Positions 16,150-24,899 are shown, counted from the first letter of the stretch. The stretch: DNA of 64,000 nucleotides from Streptomyces cucumeris (GCF_024295805.1 NZ_JANCLX010000010.1:62001-126000); one strand, 5' to 3'. Made by a program: numbers and translations. Notes: generated by a model from the letters alone, not told the origin.

Positions 16150-18788
16150 GTAGCGACCGCCTCGCCGGCGAGGCCGCATCCGCGCCCGAGGAGGCCGGCA
16201 CCGCCCCGCAGGCGGCGCCCGCGCCGGAAGCGGATGCCGGGGGTGGCGCCACCGGGGCGGGCGAGCCCGCGGGGAGCCGGGCGGAACCGGCACCCTCGGG
16301 CGTCGCCGCGTCCGTGGCCTCGGAGGGCGCCGAGGCCGGCCCGGACGACCAGGGGCGTGGCGCGGCCGAGTCGGGCGAGGCCCCCGAGGAGGCGGACACG
16401 GACACCCGCGCGGGGGCGGATGCGGAGGGCTCGCCTAGCCCGGCCCGCGAGCCGGATGCCGCTGTACGCGGCGCGGCCGACCCGACCCATGAGCCGGTTG
16501 ACGGCGATGACGACCGCGCGGGGCGGTCGGACACGGACAGCGGGACCGAGGCGTCGGCGGCCGCGGGCTCGCCCGCCCCCGCCCGCGAGCGGGTCGGCAA
16601 CGGAGACGGCATGGACAGCGGGGGTACGGCGAGCGACTCCGCCGGAGAGGTTGAGGCGTCGGGCCCGGCCGCCGGGACCGGCGCGCCGAAGGGCGCGGGC
16701 TCGCCCGACGCGGCCGACACCGCCCCCGAGAAGACCGGCGGGGGCGGCAAGGGGCGGCGGTCGGCCGCCGCCGAGGCACTCGCGGCCGCGGTGCGGGCCG
16801 TGGAGAGCGGTGAGCGGTCAGCCGCGTCGTTCTTCAACGAGCCCGCTCCGGCCCGTCGTCCGGCACCCGCCCCGGCCGCCCCGGCGGCGCCCCGGCCGCC
16901 GCAGCCCCGGCCCGGCCCGGCCGAGGGCGCGGTGCGGGCCGCGTCCCGCCCGAGGCGCGGTCCGGACGGTGAGGTGCCGGGAGCCGCCGGTGTCCGGCAG
17001 GTGCTCACCGCCGGTGGGGCGCCCGAGTCGCTGGCCGGGCAGGTGGCCGAGGTGCTCGGCGAGCGGGCGGCCGAGGCACTGCGGGAAGACCCCTGGCAGC
17101 TCCTCGCGGTCCCCGGGGTCCGCCACGAGCAGGCCGACGGCTTCGCCCGCGCGCTGCTCGGCCCCGAGTGCCGTCCGGACGACGAGCGCCGGGTGCGGGC
17201 GCTCACCGGCTGGCTGCTGGAGCGCGCCGCTCTCGAGGGACACACCGCGCTGGAGTCCGGGGCGCTGCGCACCGCGCTCGCCAAGGTGTCCGTGCCCGAC
17301 CCGGACGAGGCGCTGCGTACGGTGATCGCCGACGGCGAGGTGCTGGTGTTCCAGGACGCGCTGGACGCTCCGGCAGCCGCCCGCCCCGCGGGCGACGACG
17401 GCGAGGAGGACGCCGAACAGCCCGTGCGGATCCTGCTGGGACTGGACCGCTACGCACTGGCGGAAGAGAGCCTGGCGGACGGTCTGGCCCGGTTGGCCAG
17501 CACCTTCTCCGTACCGGCCGTCCCGGCGGAGCGGTCCGCCGACGACGAACCGGCCGACGGGCCGGGGGCGGTCCACGGACCCGCGGCGGCCGACTGGGAG
17601 AAGGCTGCCGCCGCCGCTCCGTCCGCCTCCGCCGCCGAGTTGATCCGTACCGTGGCGGACCACGGCCTGGTCGCCCACAGCGGTGGCGAGGCGGCCCGCG
17701 CCGAACCGGCGGCGCTGGTCGCCGCCGCCCGCGCGATGGGCCTGCGGGCGTACGCCGCGGCGCACAGCGAGGACGGCAGACGGCGGCTGGCCGCGCTGAT
17801 CGACGCCGACGCGGCCGGGGACGCGGCGCCGTCGGCCGTCACCGTCGCCGGGCTGCTGTCCGGCGGCGAGGGCCCCGGCCGCGACGAGGAAGGGGCGCTG
17901 GAGCTCGACGTGCTGGCCGTGCTGGACGCGCCGCAACTCGACGTCGAGACGGCGGCGATGCTCGTCGAGTCACTGCCGGACGGCGCACGGCTGGTGCTGA
18001 GCGGCGACCCCGGTGTGCTCTGGTCGGCGGGGCCGGGGCGGGTCTTCGCGGATCTGCTGGCGGCCCGCCGCTGCCCGCAGGTCGTCTCCCGCACCCCGGA
18101 CCCGGGGCCGGTCGGTGAGCTGGTCTCCGGGATCGGCATCGGCGAGCTGAACCAGGTCGAGGCACCGGGCAAGGAGGTCGTGATCGTGCCCGTGCGGGAC
18201 GCGGGCGAGGCGGTGCACCGCACAGTGCAGCTCGTCGCCGACTCGGTGCCGCGCGCGATCGGCGTGCCGCCGGAGGGGACGCAGGTGATCACCCCGGGCC
18301 ACGGCGGTGCCGCCGGGACGCGGGCGCTGAACGCGGCGCTCAAGGAACGGCTGAACCCGGGCCCCGGCCGGTTCGGCGGCTTCGACCCGGGCGACCGCGT
18401 GGCGTACACCCCGGCCCCGGGCCGTACGGTCCTGGCCACGGTGGTGTCGGCGGAGGCCGACGGGCTGCGGCTGGACTGCGGCGGCACACCCGTGGTGGTG
18501 GCGCGTGAGGACGTCGGTGAACTGCTGCGGCACGGCTGGGCGATCACCGCGCACCAGGCCGCCGGGGCGCGGTGGCCCGCGGCGGTCGTGGTGCTGCCGG
18601 GGGACGCCGTGTCGGCTCTGACCCGGTCGTGGGTCTACACCGCGTTCAGCCGTGGTGAGCGCCATCTGTCCGTGGTGCACGGCGCGGATGCGGCGCTGCC
18701 CCGGGCGGTGGCGGAGATCCCGTTCAAGGACCGCACCACCCGTCTGCGCGCCCTCCTCCAGGCCCAGGTCCCCCCGACATCTCCCTGA
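16146..18788 (+). CDS. RecD2-like helicase relative lacking the Walker A motif
   Basis: An 880-aa protein. Residues 1-250 are low-complexity and acidic (Ala/Gly/Asp/Glu rich, probably disordered). Residues about 270-345 resemble the helix-hairpin-helix region of RecD2 (EDPWQLLAVPGVRHEQADGFA). The rest follows the RecD2 order: a VLDAPQLD strand in the motif II position, LVLSGDPGVL (motif III, near residue 618), TQVITPGHGGAAGTRALNA, then ITAHQAAGARW (motif V, near residue 800) and YTAFSRGERHLSVV (motif VI). At the motif I position, residues 509-518 read VAHSGGEAAR instead of GGPGTGKT, so ATP hydrolysis is unlikely. GTG 16146 overlaps the aldo/keto reductase stop. It may be a DNA-binding or scaffold pseudohelicase. 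Confidence 0.7.
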   Translation: MSSDRLAGEAASAPEEAGTAPQAAPAPEADAGGGATGAGEPAGSRAEPAPSGVAASVASEGAEAGPDDQGRGAAESGEAPEEADTDTRAGADAEGSPSPAREPDAAVRGAADPTHEPVDGDDDRAGRSDTDSGTEASAAAGSPAPARERVGNGDGMDSGGTASDSAGEVEASGPAAGTGAPKGAGSPDAADTAPEKTGGGGKGRRSAAAEALAAAVRAVESGERSAASFFNEPAPARRPAPAPAAPAAPRPPQPRPGPAEGAVRAASRPRRGPDGEVPGAAGVRQVLTAGGAPESLAGQVAEVLGERAAEALREDPWQLLAVPGVRHEQADGFARALLGPECRPDDERRVRALTGWLLERAALEGHTALESGALRTALAKVSVPDPDEALRTVIADGEVLVFQDALDAPAAARPAGDDGEEDAEQPVRILLGLDRYALAEESLADGLARLASTFSVPAVPAERSADDEPADGPGAVHGPAAADWEKAAAAAPSASAAELIRTVADHGLVAHSGGEAARAEPAALVAAARAMGLRAYAAAHSEDGRRRLAALIDADAAGDAAPSAVTVAGLLSGGEGPGRDEEGALELDVLAVLDAPQLDVETAAMLVESLPDGARLVLSGDPGVLWSAGPGRVFADLLAARRCPQVVSRTPDPGPVGELVSGIGIGELNQVEAPGKEVVIVPVRDAGEAVHRTVQLVADSVPRAIGVPPEGTQVITPGHGGAAGTRALNAALKERLNPGPGRFGGFDPGDRVAYTPAPGRTVLATVVSAEADGLRLDCGGTPVVVAREDVGELLRHGWAITAHQAAGARWPAAVVVLPGDAVSALTRSWVYTAFSRGERHLSVVHGADAALPRAVAEIPFKDRTTRLRALLQAQVPPTSP

Positions 18789-19025
18789 CGGCCTCGTCCC
18801 CGGGCACAGGGCGGCTTGCCACGGCCGCGCCGTGCGGGGCGGTGGCGCCACGCATCATGCGCCGCGCACGGCCGGCCGCGGGCCGAGCCGGATTCGGGGC
18901 CCGGTGCGGCTCCGGCCGATGCAAACGGGCCGGGGCGGTCGGCGGTCACGCGTCCGCGCCGACGGAGTCCGGAGCGCGGCGCCGGGCGGGGCCGCCCGGC
19001 GCACAGCGCTTCCGCGGCTCGCGGT

Positions 19026-19691
19026 TCAGCCTCCCGGGCCCAGTACCTCGAGGTCTTCCTCGTCCTCCTCGTCGAAGACCGAGCTGACGTCGAAGCGGCA
19101 GACCACCTGCTCGGGGTCGGCCTGGTCGAAGGGGGCGGACAGCCACTCCCCCGGTTCGGCGGGCTCCTCGGCTGCCGCCACCCACAGGGTGGAGTCGCCC
19201 TCCTCCAGTCCGAACTCCTTGTGCCGGGAGGCGATCTCATCCGGCTCGAACTCGCCGAAGAGCACGCCCAGCGCGGCATGGACGCTCTCGCCGACGGCGG
19301 CCGGTTCACCGCCCAGCCTGCCGTTGCCGGCGGCGGAGTCCGGATCGAGATCGGCGATCCGCTGGGCCTGTGCGAGCAGCCGCTGCGGTTCGTTGATCGT
19401 GTAGTCCCGCCGGATCAGTACATTCAGCACGCTGGGCTCGTCCGGCCCGGCGTAGGCGGGCAGCGTGTCATCCCCGGGGATCTCGAAGGGGGTGACCTCG
19501 TCATAGGCGTCGTAGAGCAGCTCGTCATAGACCTCGGCTGCCGCTGCCAGTTCGTTGAACGCGGCATACACGGCTGGGTCTGCTTCCCCCGACCGGCGTT
19601 CGACAGCGTCGAGGTGACGATCCAGTGCGGCCTTCACCGCTTCGGCGGCGGCGCGTACCTCGGCAGCGGATGGCTGCGCAGCATCAGACAT
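19026..19691 (-). CDS. Conserved Streptomyces protein of unknown function
   Basis: A 221-aa acidic protein without recognised domains. It is mostly helical at the N-terminus (residues 1-55) and ends in the acidic run FDEEDEEDLEVLGPGG. There is no signal peptide or membrane segment, so it is cytoplasmic. The start at ATG 19691 is chosen because the 13 residues upstream in frame are unlike the rest. It is divergent from a DUF5703 gene 47 bp away. I recall a similar gene in this place in S. coelicolor, but no function is known. Confidence 0.7.
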   Translation of the reverse strand: MSDAAQPSAAEVRAAAEAVKAALDRHLDAVERRSGEADPAVYAAFNELAAAAEVYDELLYDAYDEVTPFEIPGDDTLPAYAGPDEPSVLNVLIRRDYTINEPQRLLAQAQRIADLDPDSAAGNGRLGGEPAAVGESVHAALGVLFGEFEPDEIASRHKEFGLEEGDSTLWVAAAEEPAEPGEWLSAPFDQADPEQVVCRFDVSSVFDEEDEEDLEVLGPGG

Positions 19692-19738
19692 AGTGCAGAC
19701 GCTATCCGTAGCAGGGCAGTTCCCGCACAATAGATGCG

Positions 19739-19927
19739 ATGCCGGAATATGAATTCTGCGACGTGTATGTCCCGCGCGGGGTCTCCCGCAAGGCGACCAC
19801 CCGCATACTGACCGACCACGCCGAATACGGACACTGGGAGTTGGATCGCCTCAGGCTCAACCCCGACGGCAGCCGTCGGGTACGGCTGCGGCGGCGGATC
19901 ATCCGCCAGCTGCGCGCCACCTGGTAG
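19739..19927 (+). CDS. DUF5703-family small protein
   Basis: A 62-aa basic protein beginning MPEYEFCDVYVPRGVSRK and ending with an Arg-rich helix RVRLRRRIIRQLRATW. It matches the DUF5703 family of small actinobacterial proteins, function unknown. It starts at ATG 19739, with a very short intergenic region to the divergent gene, and is followed by a strong hairpin. Confidence 0.8.
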   Translation: MPEYEFCDVYVPRGVSRKATTRILTDHAEYGHWELDRLRLNPDGSRRVRLRRRIIRQLRATW

Positions 19928-19943
19928 CGCGCCGGAACGCGGA

Positions 19944-19971
19944 GCGGGCCCCGCGGTGTCGCGGGGCCCGC
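19944..19971. terminator. Terminator between the DUF5703 gene and chaplin gene
   Basis: A perfect 12-bp GC stem (19944-19955 and 19960-19971) with a GTGT loop lies between convergent genes. Confidence 0.85.
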
Positions 19972-20071
19972 CGAGAGTTACGCCGTCGTCACACCATGTG
20001 GTGTGGCGGTCGGTGAATGACCCGTGCCGTGTGGTGCCTGCTGCGCGCCGTAGCGGTACGGCGCGTGCGGG

Positions 20072-20971
20072 TCAGCGGCGCGCCGCGCGGGCGCGACGGT
20101 AGAGCACCGTGCCCGCGAGCAGCATCCCGGCGGCGGCCGGAATGGCCAGGTCGACCGGTCCGGCACCGGTGTGGGCCAGCTGCTCGTCACCGGCGACGTG
20201 GGAGCCACCGAGGTTCGCGGACGGGTCGGACCCGTCCGTACCGGGCTGGTCCGAGTCATCGCCGGGGTTGTCGTCACCGGGCGTGTTGTCACCCGGGGTG
20301 TTGGGCTCGCCCGGGTTGTTCGGCTCACCGGGGTTGTTGGGCTCCCCCGGCTCGTTCGGCTCGCCCGGGTTGTTGGGCTCACCGGGGTTGTTCGGCTCAC
20401 CGGGCTCGTTCGGCTCACCGGGGTTGTTGGGCTCCCCCGGCTCATTGGGCTCGCCCGGCTCGTTAGGCTCGCCCGGCTCATTGGGCTCACCCGGCTCGTT
20501 CGGCTCACCGGGCTCGTTCGGAACCGCCTCGACCATGCCGCAGTCGCCGCCGTCGCTGGAGTTGCCGATCGCGGCGACGCCGATGTTGTTCCCGCACACA
20601 TTGACCGGAACGTTGACCGGAGCCTGGACGTTGTTGCCGGAGACGATGCCGGGCGATCCCTGGGTGCCGCCCTGGGCCTGGGAGCCGCTGGTGGAGCTGG
20701 AGCCGCCGGAGCCGCTGCCCGAGTCATCGGTCTGCCCGCCGCAGCTCCCGCCACCGGAGCCGTTCAGCATCCCGATGACGGTGACCGTGTTTCCGCACAG
20801 GTTCACCGGCACGTTCACCGGCGCCTGGATCGAGTTGCCCGACACGATCCCCGGCGAGCCCACGGCGCCGCCGTCCGCCCCCGAGCTCGCGTGGGCGTAG
20901 CCACCGGTCACGGCCAGCACTCCGCTCGCCGCCGCTACGGTGATCAGGCCCTTCTTCGCAACCTGTCGCAT
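20072..20971 (-). CDS. chpC: Long chaplin with sortase anchor (ChpC-like)
   Basis: Cell-wall-anchored chaplin of 299 aa, a hydrophobic amyloid-forming protein that coats aerial hyphae. A signal peptide (residues 1-28) is followed by two chaplin domains, each with SPGIVSGN, QAPVNVPVN and a pair of cysteines. A long spacer contains twelve NEPGEP/NNPGEP hexapeptides. The sortase signal LAHTG, a hydrophobic segment and the basic tail RRARAARR close the protein. The start at ATG 20971 is set by the signal peptide; the frame extends to 21097. Two chaplin domains plus LAXTG define the long chaplins (ChpA-C). Position near the SCO1673-like genes points to ChpC. The spacer repeat is unusually regular. 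Confidence 0.9.
   Translation of the reverse strand: MRQVAKKGLITVAAASGVLAVTGGYAHASSGADGGAVGSPGIVSGNSIQAPVNVPVNLCGNTVTVIGMLNGSGGGSCGGQTDDSGSGSGGSSSTSGSQAQGGTQGSPGIVSGNNVQAPVNVPVNVCGNNIGVAAIGNSSDGGDCGMVEAVPNEPGEPNEPGEPNEPGEPNEPGEPNEPGEPNNPGEPNEPGEPNNPGEPNNPGEPNEPGEPNNPGEPNNPGEPNTPGDNTPGDDNPGDDSDQPGTDGSDPSANLGGSHVAGDEQLAHTGAGPVDLAIPAAAGMLLAGTVLYRRARAARR
20303..20518 (-). repeat. Twelve tandem 18-bp coding repeats in the chaplin spacer
   Basis: Twelve 18-bp units encode six-residue blocks N(E/N)PGEP. Units vary mainly at the second residue (E or N) and at synonymous third positions. This is a wall-spanning spacer that could change length by slippage or recombination. Confidence 0.9.
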
Positions 20972-21109
20972 AACTTCTTGCTCCCCTGCCTTTGCCGTCG
21001 TCCCAGCCGGGTTGCGCGCGGACGTCTTCCGTCCGCGCCCCCATGCCCGGGCCGCTCCGGAGCGCATGGCACGCCCTCCGAAACCACCCGGGATCACATC
21101 CCGGTGGAC

Positions 21110-21126
21110 CGTGACCCGATGTCACG
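21110..21126. promoter_or_regulatory. Inverted repeat CGTGAC-N5-GTCACG upstream of chpC
   Basis: A perfect 6-bp dyad with a 5-bp spacer lies about 140 bp upstream of the chpC start. It is a candidate binding site for a developmental regulator; the regulator is not identifiable. Confidence 0.35.
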
Positions 21127-21393
21127 TGATCGATGCGGTAATTGCCGAAGGCGGGGTACTGCTCCCACCCCCCAATTCGGCATCGCGGCCCCTGTCACGA
21201 GCCGCACACCCCATGTAACGAGGAGGGAGCAATCAAGCTATCAAGCTACGACAGCATTCACTCTTTTCGGTTCTTTCGGTATGTCTGATCGATTAGGCCG
21301 AACCGGTGGATGCCCGTGACCGATCGCCGTCCGCACCGGTCACAGCGGTGATCGGCGCGAAGCGGACACGACCGCGGGGCACCAGCACGGCAC

Positions 21394-21426
21394 GAGCCGG
21401 GCCATGGCGCGGCCATGGCCCGGCTC
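21394..21426 (-). terminator. Terminator of the M20 peptidase gene
   Basis: A 14-bp perfect stem (21394-21407 and 21413-21426) with a 5-nt loop lies 12 bp beyond the stop of the minus-strand peptidase gene. Confidence 0.8.
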
Positions 21427-21437
21427 GGGTCAGGTGA

Positions 21438-22775
21438 TCAGCAGGCGTCCAGGAACCGGTCCAGCACCCGCACCCCGAACTTCAGCCCGTCCACCGGCAC
21501 CCGCTCGTCGACGCCGTGGAACATCCCGGCGAAGTCCAGCTCCGGGGGCAGCTTCAGCGGAGCGAACCCGAAGCAGCGGATGCCGAGGTCGTCGAAGGAC
21601 TTGGCGTCCGTACCGCCCGAGAGGCAGTACGGCACGGCGCGGGCGATCGGGTCCTCGGCCTTCAGCGCCGACTGCATGGCGTCGACCAGGGCGCCGTCGA
21701 AGCTGGTCTCCAGCGCCTTGTCCGCGTGCACGTCCTCGCGCCTGACCCGCGGGCCGAGGATGCGGTCGAGGTCGGCGAGGAACTCCTCCTCGTACCCCGG
21801 CAGGAAGCGCCCGTCGACGTGGGCGGTGGCCTGCCCCGGGATCACATTGACCTTGTACCCGGCGCCGAGCATCGTCGGCGCGGCCGTGTTCTGCAGCGTC
21901 GCCCCGATGATCTTCGCGATACCGCCCAGCTTGGCGAGGGTCTCGTCCATGTTCTCCGGGTCGAGCGGGGTGCCGAGGGCATCGGAGAGCTCGTCCAGGA
22001 ACGACCGCACGGTCTTGGTCACCCGCACCGGGAACTTGTGCCGCCCCAGGCGTCCGACCGCCTCCGCCAGCTCCGTGATCGCGTTGTCCTTGTTGGTCAT
22101 GGAGCCGTGCCCCGCGGTGCCGTCCACCGTGAGCCGCATCCAGTGCATGCCCTTCTGGGCGGTCTCGATCAGGTACAGCCGCAGATCCTCGTTGACGGTG
22201 AACGAGAACCCGCCGACCTCGCCGATCGCCTCCGTCACACCCTCGAACAGGTCCGGGTGATGGTTGACCAGGTGCCGCGCCCCGTACACGCCGCCGGCCT
22301 CCTCGTCGGCGAGGAAGGCGAGCACGATGTCACGCGGGGGCTTGCGGCCGGTGCGCAGCCGCTCGCGGACCACCGCGAGCGTCATGGCGTCCATGTCCTT
22401 CATGTCGACCGCGCCCCGGCCCCAGACGCAGTCGTCGATGATCTCGCCGGAGAAGGGGTGATGAGTCCAGTCCTCGGCGTTGGCCGGTACGACGTCGGTG
22501 TGGCCGTGGATGAGCAGCGCGGGACGGGACGGGTCCTCGCCTTCGATGCGCGCCACCGTCGAGGCCCGGCCCTTGGCGGACTCGACGATCAGCGGTTCGA
22601 GCCCCACCTCGGCGAGCTTTTCGGCGACGTACTCGGCAGCCGCGCGCTCGCCGGGGCCGGAGTGGTCACCGTAGTTACTGGTGTCGATACGGATCAGGTC
22701 GCGGCAGAGGTCGACGACCTCGTCCTCGCCCGTGACCGTACCGGCGGTCGTCGCGTCCGAAAGCGACTCGCTCAC
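21438..22775 (-). CDS. M20-family zinc metallopeptidase (dipeptidase/deacylase)
   Basis: A 445-aa M20/M25/M40 family hydrolase that uses two metals to cleave peptides or N-acyl amino acids in the cytoplasm. Metal-binding motifs are seen as HGHTDVVPA (near residue 90), GRGAVDMKD (near residue 119), the catalytic DEEAGG (near residue 157) and a C-terminal metal histidine in MFHGVDERVP. The dimerisation domain occupies the middle third. GTG 22775 is preceded by AGGAGGAGG. The substrate is not predictable. Confidence 0.9.
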   Translation of the reverse strand: MSESLSDATTAGTVTGEDEVVDLCRDLIRIDTSNYGDHSGPGERAAAEYVAEKLAEVGLEPLIVESAKGRASTVARIEGEDPSRPALLIHGHTDVVPANAEDWTHHPFSGEIIDDCVWGRGAVDMKDMDAMTLAVVRERLRTGRKPPRDIVLAFLADEEAGGVYGARHLVNHHPDLFEGVTEAIGEVGGFSFTVNEDLRLYLIETAQKGMHWMRLTVDGTAGHGSMTNKDNAITELAEAVGRLGRHKFPVRVTKTVRSFLDELSDALGTPLDPENMDETLAKLGGIAKIIGATLQNTAAPTMLGAGYKVNVIPGQATAHVDGRFLPGYEEEFLADLDRILGPRVRREDVHADKALETSFDGALVDAMQSALKAEDPIARAVPYCLSGGTDAKSFDDLGIRCFGFAPLKLPPELDFAGMFHGVDERVPVDGLKFGVRVLDRFLDAC

Positions 22776-23033
22776 GCTGCCTCCTCCTGTTCACTGCCGC
22801 GGCGCGCAGCCCGCAGCCGGGCCGACCCACGACGGGGCCCACCAGCCATACTCCACCCCCCGCCCGCCCAGCCCAAGGCGGCAATATCGCCGTCATGCCC
22901 CCGTCACACACCAACCCCGCCCAGAACCCCCCGGCCACCGGCCCGGGCCCGGGCATCCGTGTGATCGAGCACGCCCGGATGTTTGCTATGGTTTCCACGT
23001 CGGAGCGGCCGCGGGCCGCACGGCAGACACCTG

Positions 23034-23118
23034 GTCCGGGTGGCGGAATGGCAGACGCGCTAGCTTGAGGTGCTAGTGCCCTTTATCGGGCGTGGGGGTT
23101 CAAGTCCCCCCTCGGACA
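23034..23118 (+). tRNA. tRNA-Leu (anticodon GAG)
   Basis: An 85-nt class II tRNA. The acceptor stem is GTCCGGG with CTCGGAC, the anticodon loop is TTGAGGT within a CTAGC/GCTAG stem, a long variable arm is built from TGCCC and GGGCG, and the T-arm is GGGGGTTCAAGTCCCCC. The 3' CCA is not encoded. A TATGGT hexamer at 22987-22992 may be its -10 element. Confidence 0.95.
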
Positions 23119-23140
23119 CACAGCGATACAGCTTCATACC

Positions 23141-23174
23141 GGATGCGGCCCGAGGATCTCCTCGGGCCGCATCC
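23141..23174 (+). terminator. Terminator after tRNA-Leu
   Basis: A perfect 15-bp stem (23141-23155 and 23160-23174) with an ATCT loop lies 22 bp after the tRNA. It may also serve the convergent ABC permease gene. Confidence 0.85.
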
Positions 23175-23216
23175 GTCGTTGCGCCACTGTGTGTTCCGGG
23201 ATGGTCCCGAAGGCCG

Positions 23217-23978
23217 CTAGGCCGGGGCGCTGCGGAAGAGGCGGGCGCCGGCGAGGAGGCAGAGGGCGGCCAGGGCCAGGGTGACGGCCGCGCCGACGGC
23301 CACCGTGCCGTTCGCGTAGTGGCCCAGGAAGACCTGGCGCACGGCGTCGACCGTGTACCGGAACGGGACGGCGCGGGAGATGCCGTCGAGCCAGCCGGGG
23401 GCGAGCGACATCGGCAGCAGCAGACCGGCCAGCAGCATCAGCGGCATACCCGCGGTGTTGACGACGGCGGCGAACTCCTGGCCTGTCCTGATGTGCATCG
23501 CCAGACCGTAGGACAGCGCGGAGAGCGCCGCGGCGACCACGGCGACGAAGAGCAGGCCGAGCAGGACGCCCGGCAGCGGGGCGCGCAGGCCGAGGGCCAG
23601 GCCGAGGAGGACGAGCAGGACGGCCTGGGCCACCAGTTGGACGACGTCGCGCAGGGTCCGGCCGAGCAGCAGGGCGAGCGGGGTCACGGGGGTGACGCGC
23701 ATCCGGTCGACCACCCCGAGGCTGCGGTCCATCAGCAGACCGAGTCCCACGTAGGAGCCGCCGAGCAGGGTGAGCTGGATGAGGACGCCGGGGACCAGGG
23801 CCTGCCAGGAGGAGCCGCTGACGCCGATGTCCAGCTCGGTCAGCAGCGGACCGAAGAGCGCCAGGAAGAGCAGGGGTTGGAGCATGCCGAAGAAGAGATT
23901 GGTCTTGGAGCGGAGGGTCGCGCGCAGCGCGCGGCCGAAGACGATGCCGGTGTGGGCGAGGAGTGTCATGGGTCTCAT
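23217..23978 (-). CDS. ABC-2 type transporter permease (drug exporter, DrrB-like)
   Basis: A 253-aa inner-membrane permease with six predicted hydrophobic segments and the ABC-2 family helix pattern (FFGMLQPLLFLALFGP near the N-terminus, MPLMLLAGLLLPMS late). It follows its ATPase gene on the same strand after 41 bp. The pair resembles daunorubicin-type DrrAB exporters; the exported compound is unknown. The start may be ATG 23978 or ATG 23969; neither has a clear ribosome-binding site. Confidence 0.88.
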   Translation of the reverse strand: MRPMTLLAHTGIVFGRALRATLRSKTNLFFGMLQPLLFLALFGPLLTELDIGVSGSSWQALVPGVLIQLTLLGGSYVGLGLLMDRSLGVVDRMRVTPVTPLALLLGRTLRDVVQLVAQAVLLVLLGLALGLRAPLPGVLLGLLFVAVVAAALSALSYGLAMHIRTGQEFAAVVNTAGMPLMLLAGLLLPMSLAPGWLDGISRAVPFRYTVDAVRQVFLGHYANGTVAVGAAVTLALAALCLLAGARLFRSAPA

Positions 23979-24019
23979 GGGGTTGAGGTGAATGGTGTGA
24001 GATCAGGTGGTGGCGGGGC

Positions 24020-24808
24020 TCAGATGGCCACCGGTTCACCGGTCGCACCGCGTCCGGTGATGGCGAGGAACGCGTCCTGGAGGCTGGCCGCCGGATCACC
24101 GGTGTAGCGGGTCTTGAGGTCGGCCGGGGTTCCCTCGGCGACGATCCGTCCGGAGTCCACGACCACCACGCGGTCGGCGAGCGCGTCGGCCTCGTCCAGG
24201 TAGTGGGTGGTCAGGAAGACGGTCGTGCCGTGTTCGGCGCGGACGCGGGCCACCAGCTCCCACAACTCGGCCCGGCTGCCGGGGTCGAGCCCCGTCGTCG
24301 GCTCGTCGAGGAAGAGCACTTCGGGCCGGTTGGCCAGGCCCATCGCGATCTCCAGCCGACGGCGCTGACCACCGGAGAGCGCACCGGTCGGACGGTCCAT
24401 GAGGTCCGACAGACCGAGCTCGCGGGCGAGTTCACCGGCGCGTTCACGCGCGGCACCGCGGGACATCAGATGCAGTCGGCACTGGGTGACCAGCTCCTCG
24501 CGGACCCCGCAGGCGGGGTCCAGCCCGCCCGACTGGGCCACGTAGCCGATACGGCGGCGGACGCCCGCCGGGTCGCGCAGCAGGTCATGGCCCGCGATCT
24601 CGGCGTCACCGCCGCTGGGCGGCAGCAGGGTGGTGAGCATCCGCAGGGTGGTGGTCTTGCCCGCGCCATTGGGGCCGAGGAAACCGAGGATCTCACCCCG
24701 GCCGACGGTGAGGTCGATACCGCGGACGGCGTGCACCGGTCCGCTCTTGAGCTGGAAGGTCCGGGTGAGGCCCCGGATCCGGATCACGGATGAGGAGAGT
24801 GAGGACAT
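24020..24808 (-). CDS. ABC transporter ATP-binding protein (DrrA-like)
   Basis: A 262-aa nucleotide-binding subunit. Walker A GPNGAGKTT is near residue 45, the signature LSGGQRRRLE near residue 144, Walker B with the catalytic Glu in LFLDEPTTGLDP, and the switch His in LTTHYLDEAD. It powers the adjacent permease. The gene is divergent from a TetR regulator 91 bp away, a standard arrangement for an exporter repressed until its substrate appears. Confidence 0.92.
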   Translation of the reverse strand: MSSLSSSVIRIRGLTRTFQLKSGPVHAVRGIDLTVGRGEILGFLGPNGAGKTTTLRMLTTLLPPSGGDAEIAGHDLLRDPAGVRRRIGYVAQSGGLDPACGVREELVTQCRLHLMSRGAARERAGELARELGLSDLMDRPTGALSGGQRRRLEIAMGLANRPEVLFLDEPTTGLDPGSRAELWELVARVRAEHGTTVFLTTHYLDEADALADRVVVVDSGRIVAEGTPADLKTRYTGDPAASLQDAFLAITGRGATGEPVAI

Positions 24809-24830
24809 GCCGAGGATGGAAGCACAACGG

Positions 24831-24882
24831 ACTGCAAAACTGCAATCGACTTAACCTTTGGAGGTCAATGAGACTTTGCAGT
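24831..24882. promoter_or_regulatory. Repeated ACTGCAAA/T elements between the ABC and TetR genes
   Basis: ACTGCAAA (24831-24838) is immediately repeated as ACTGCAAT (24839-24846), and the inverse TTTGCAGT occurs at 24875-24882. These lie in the short divergent region and are the likely TetR binding sites. A TAGACT at 24888-24893 lies 6 bp before the TetR ATG, consistent with a leaderless TetR transcript. Confidence 0.5.
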
Positions 24883-24899
24883 GCGGTTAGACTTCCGTC

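Larger units (their letters stand above)
20972..21437. other. 466-bp gene-free region upstream of chpC
   Basis: No convincing gene and in particular no short chaplin is seen. It holds the chpC leader and promoter region, a tandem ATCAAGCT repeat (21232-21247), an inverted repeat at 21110-21126 and, at the right end, the terminator of the M20 peptidase gene. Confidence 0.6.

Noticed and set aside
16146..16900. Low-complexity start of the RecD2-like protein considered as a separate non-coding or repeat region
   Set aside because: It is in frame with the conserved part and begins on the GTGA overlap with the preceding gene; no other start is convincing, though a downstream start cannot be excluded.
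20303..20518. Regular 18-bp repeats considered as a CRISPR array or intergenic satellite
   Set aside because: Units are directly tandem without spacers and encode an in-frame peptide repeat of the chaplin.
23034..23118. tRNA-Leu considered as the attachment site of an integrated element
   Set aside because: No integrase, excisionase, Rep or transfer gene and no second copy of the tRNA end are visible; kept only as a low-interest remark.
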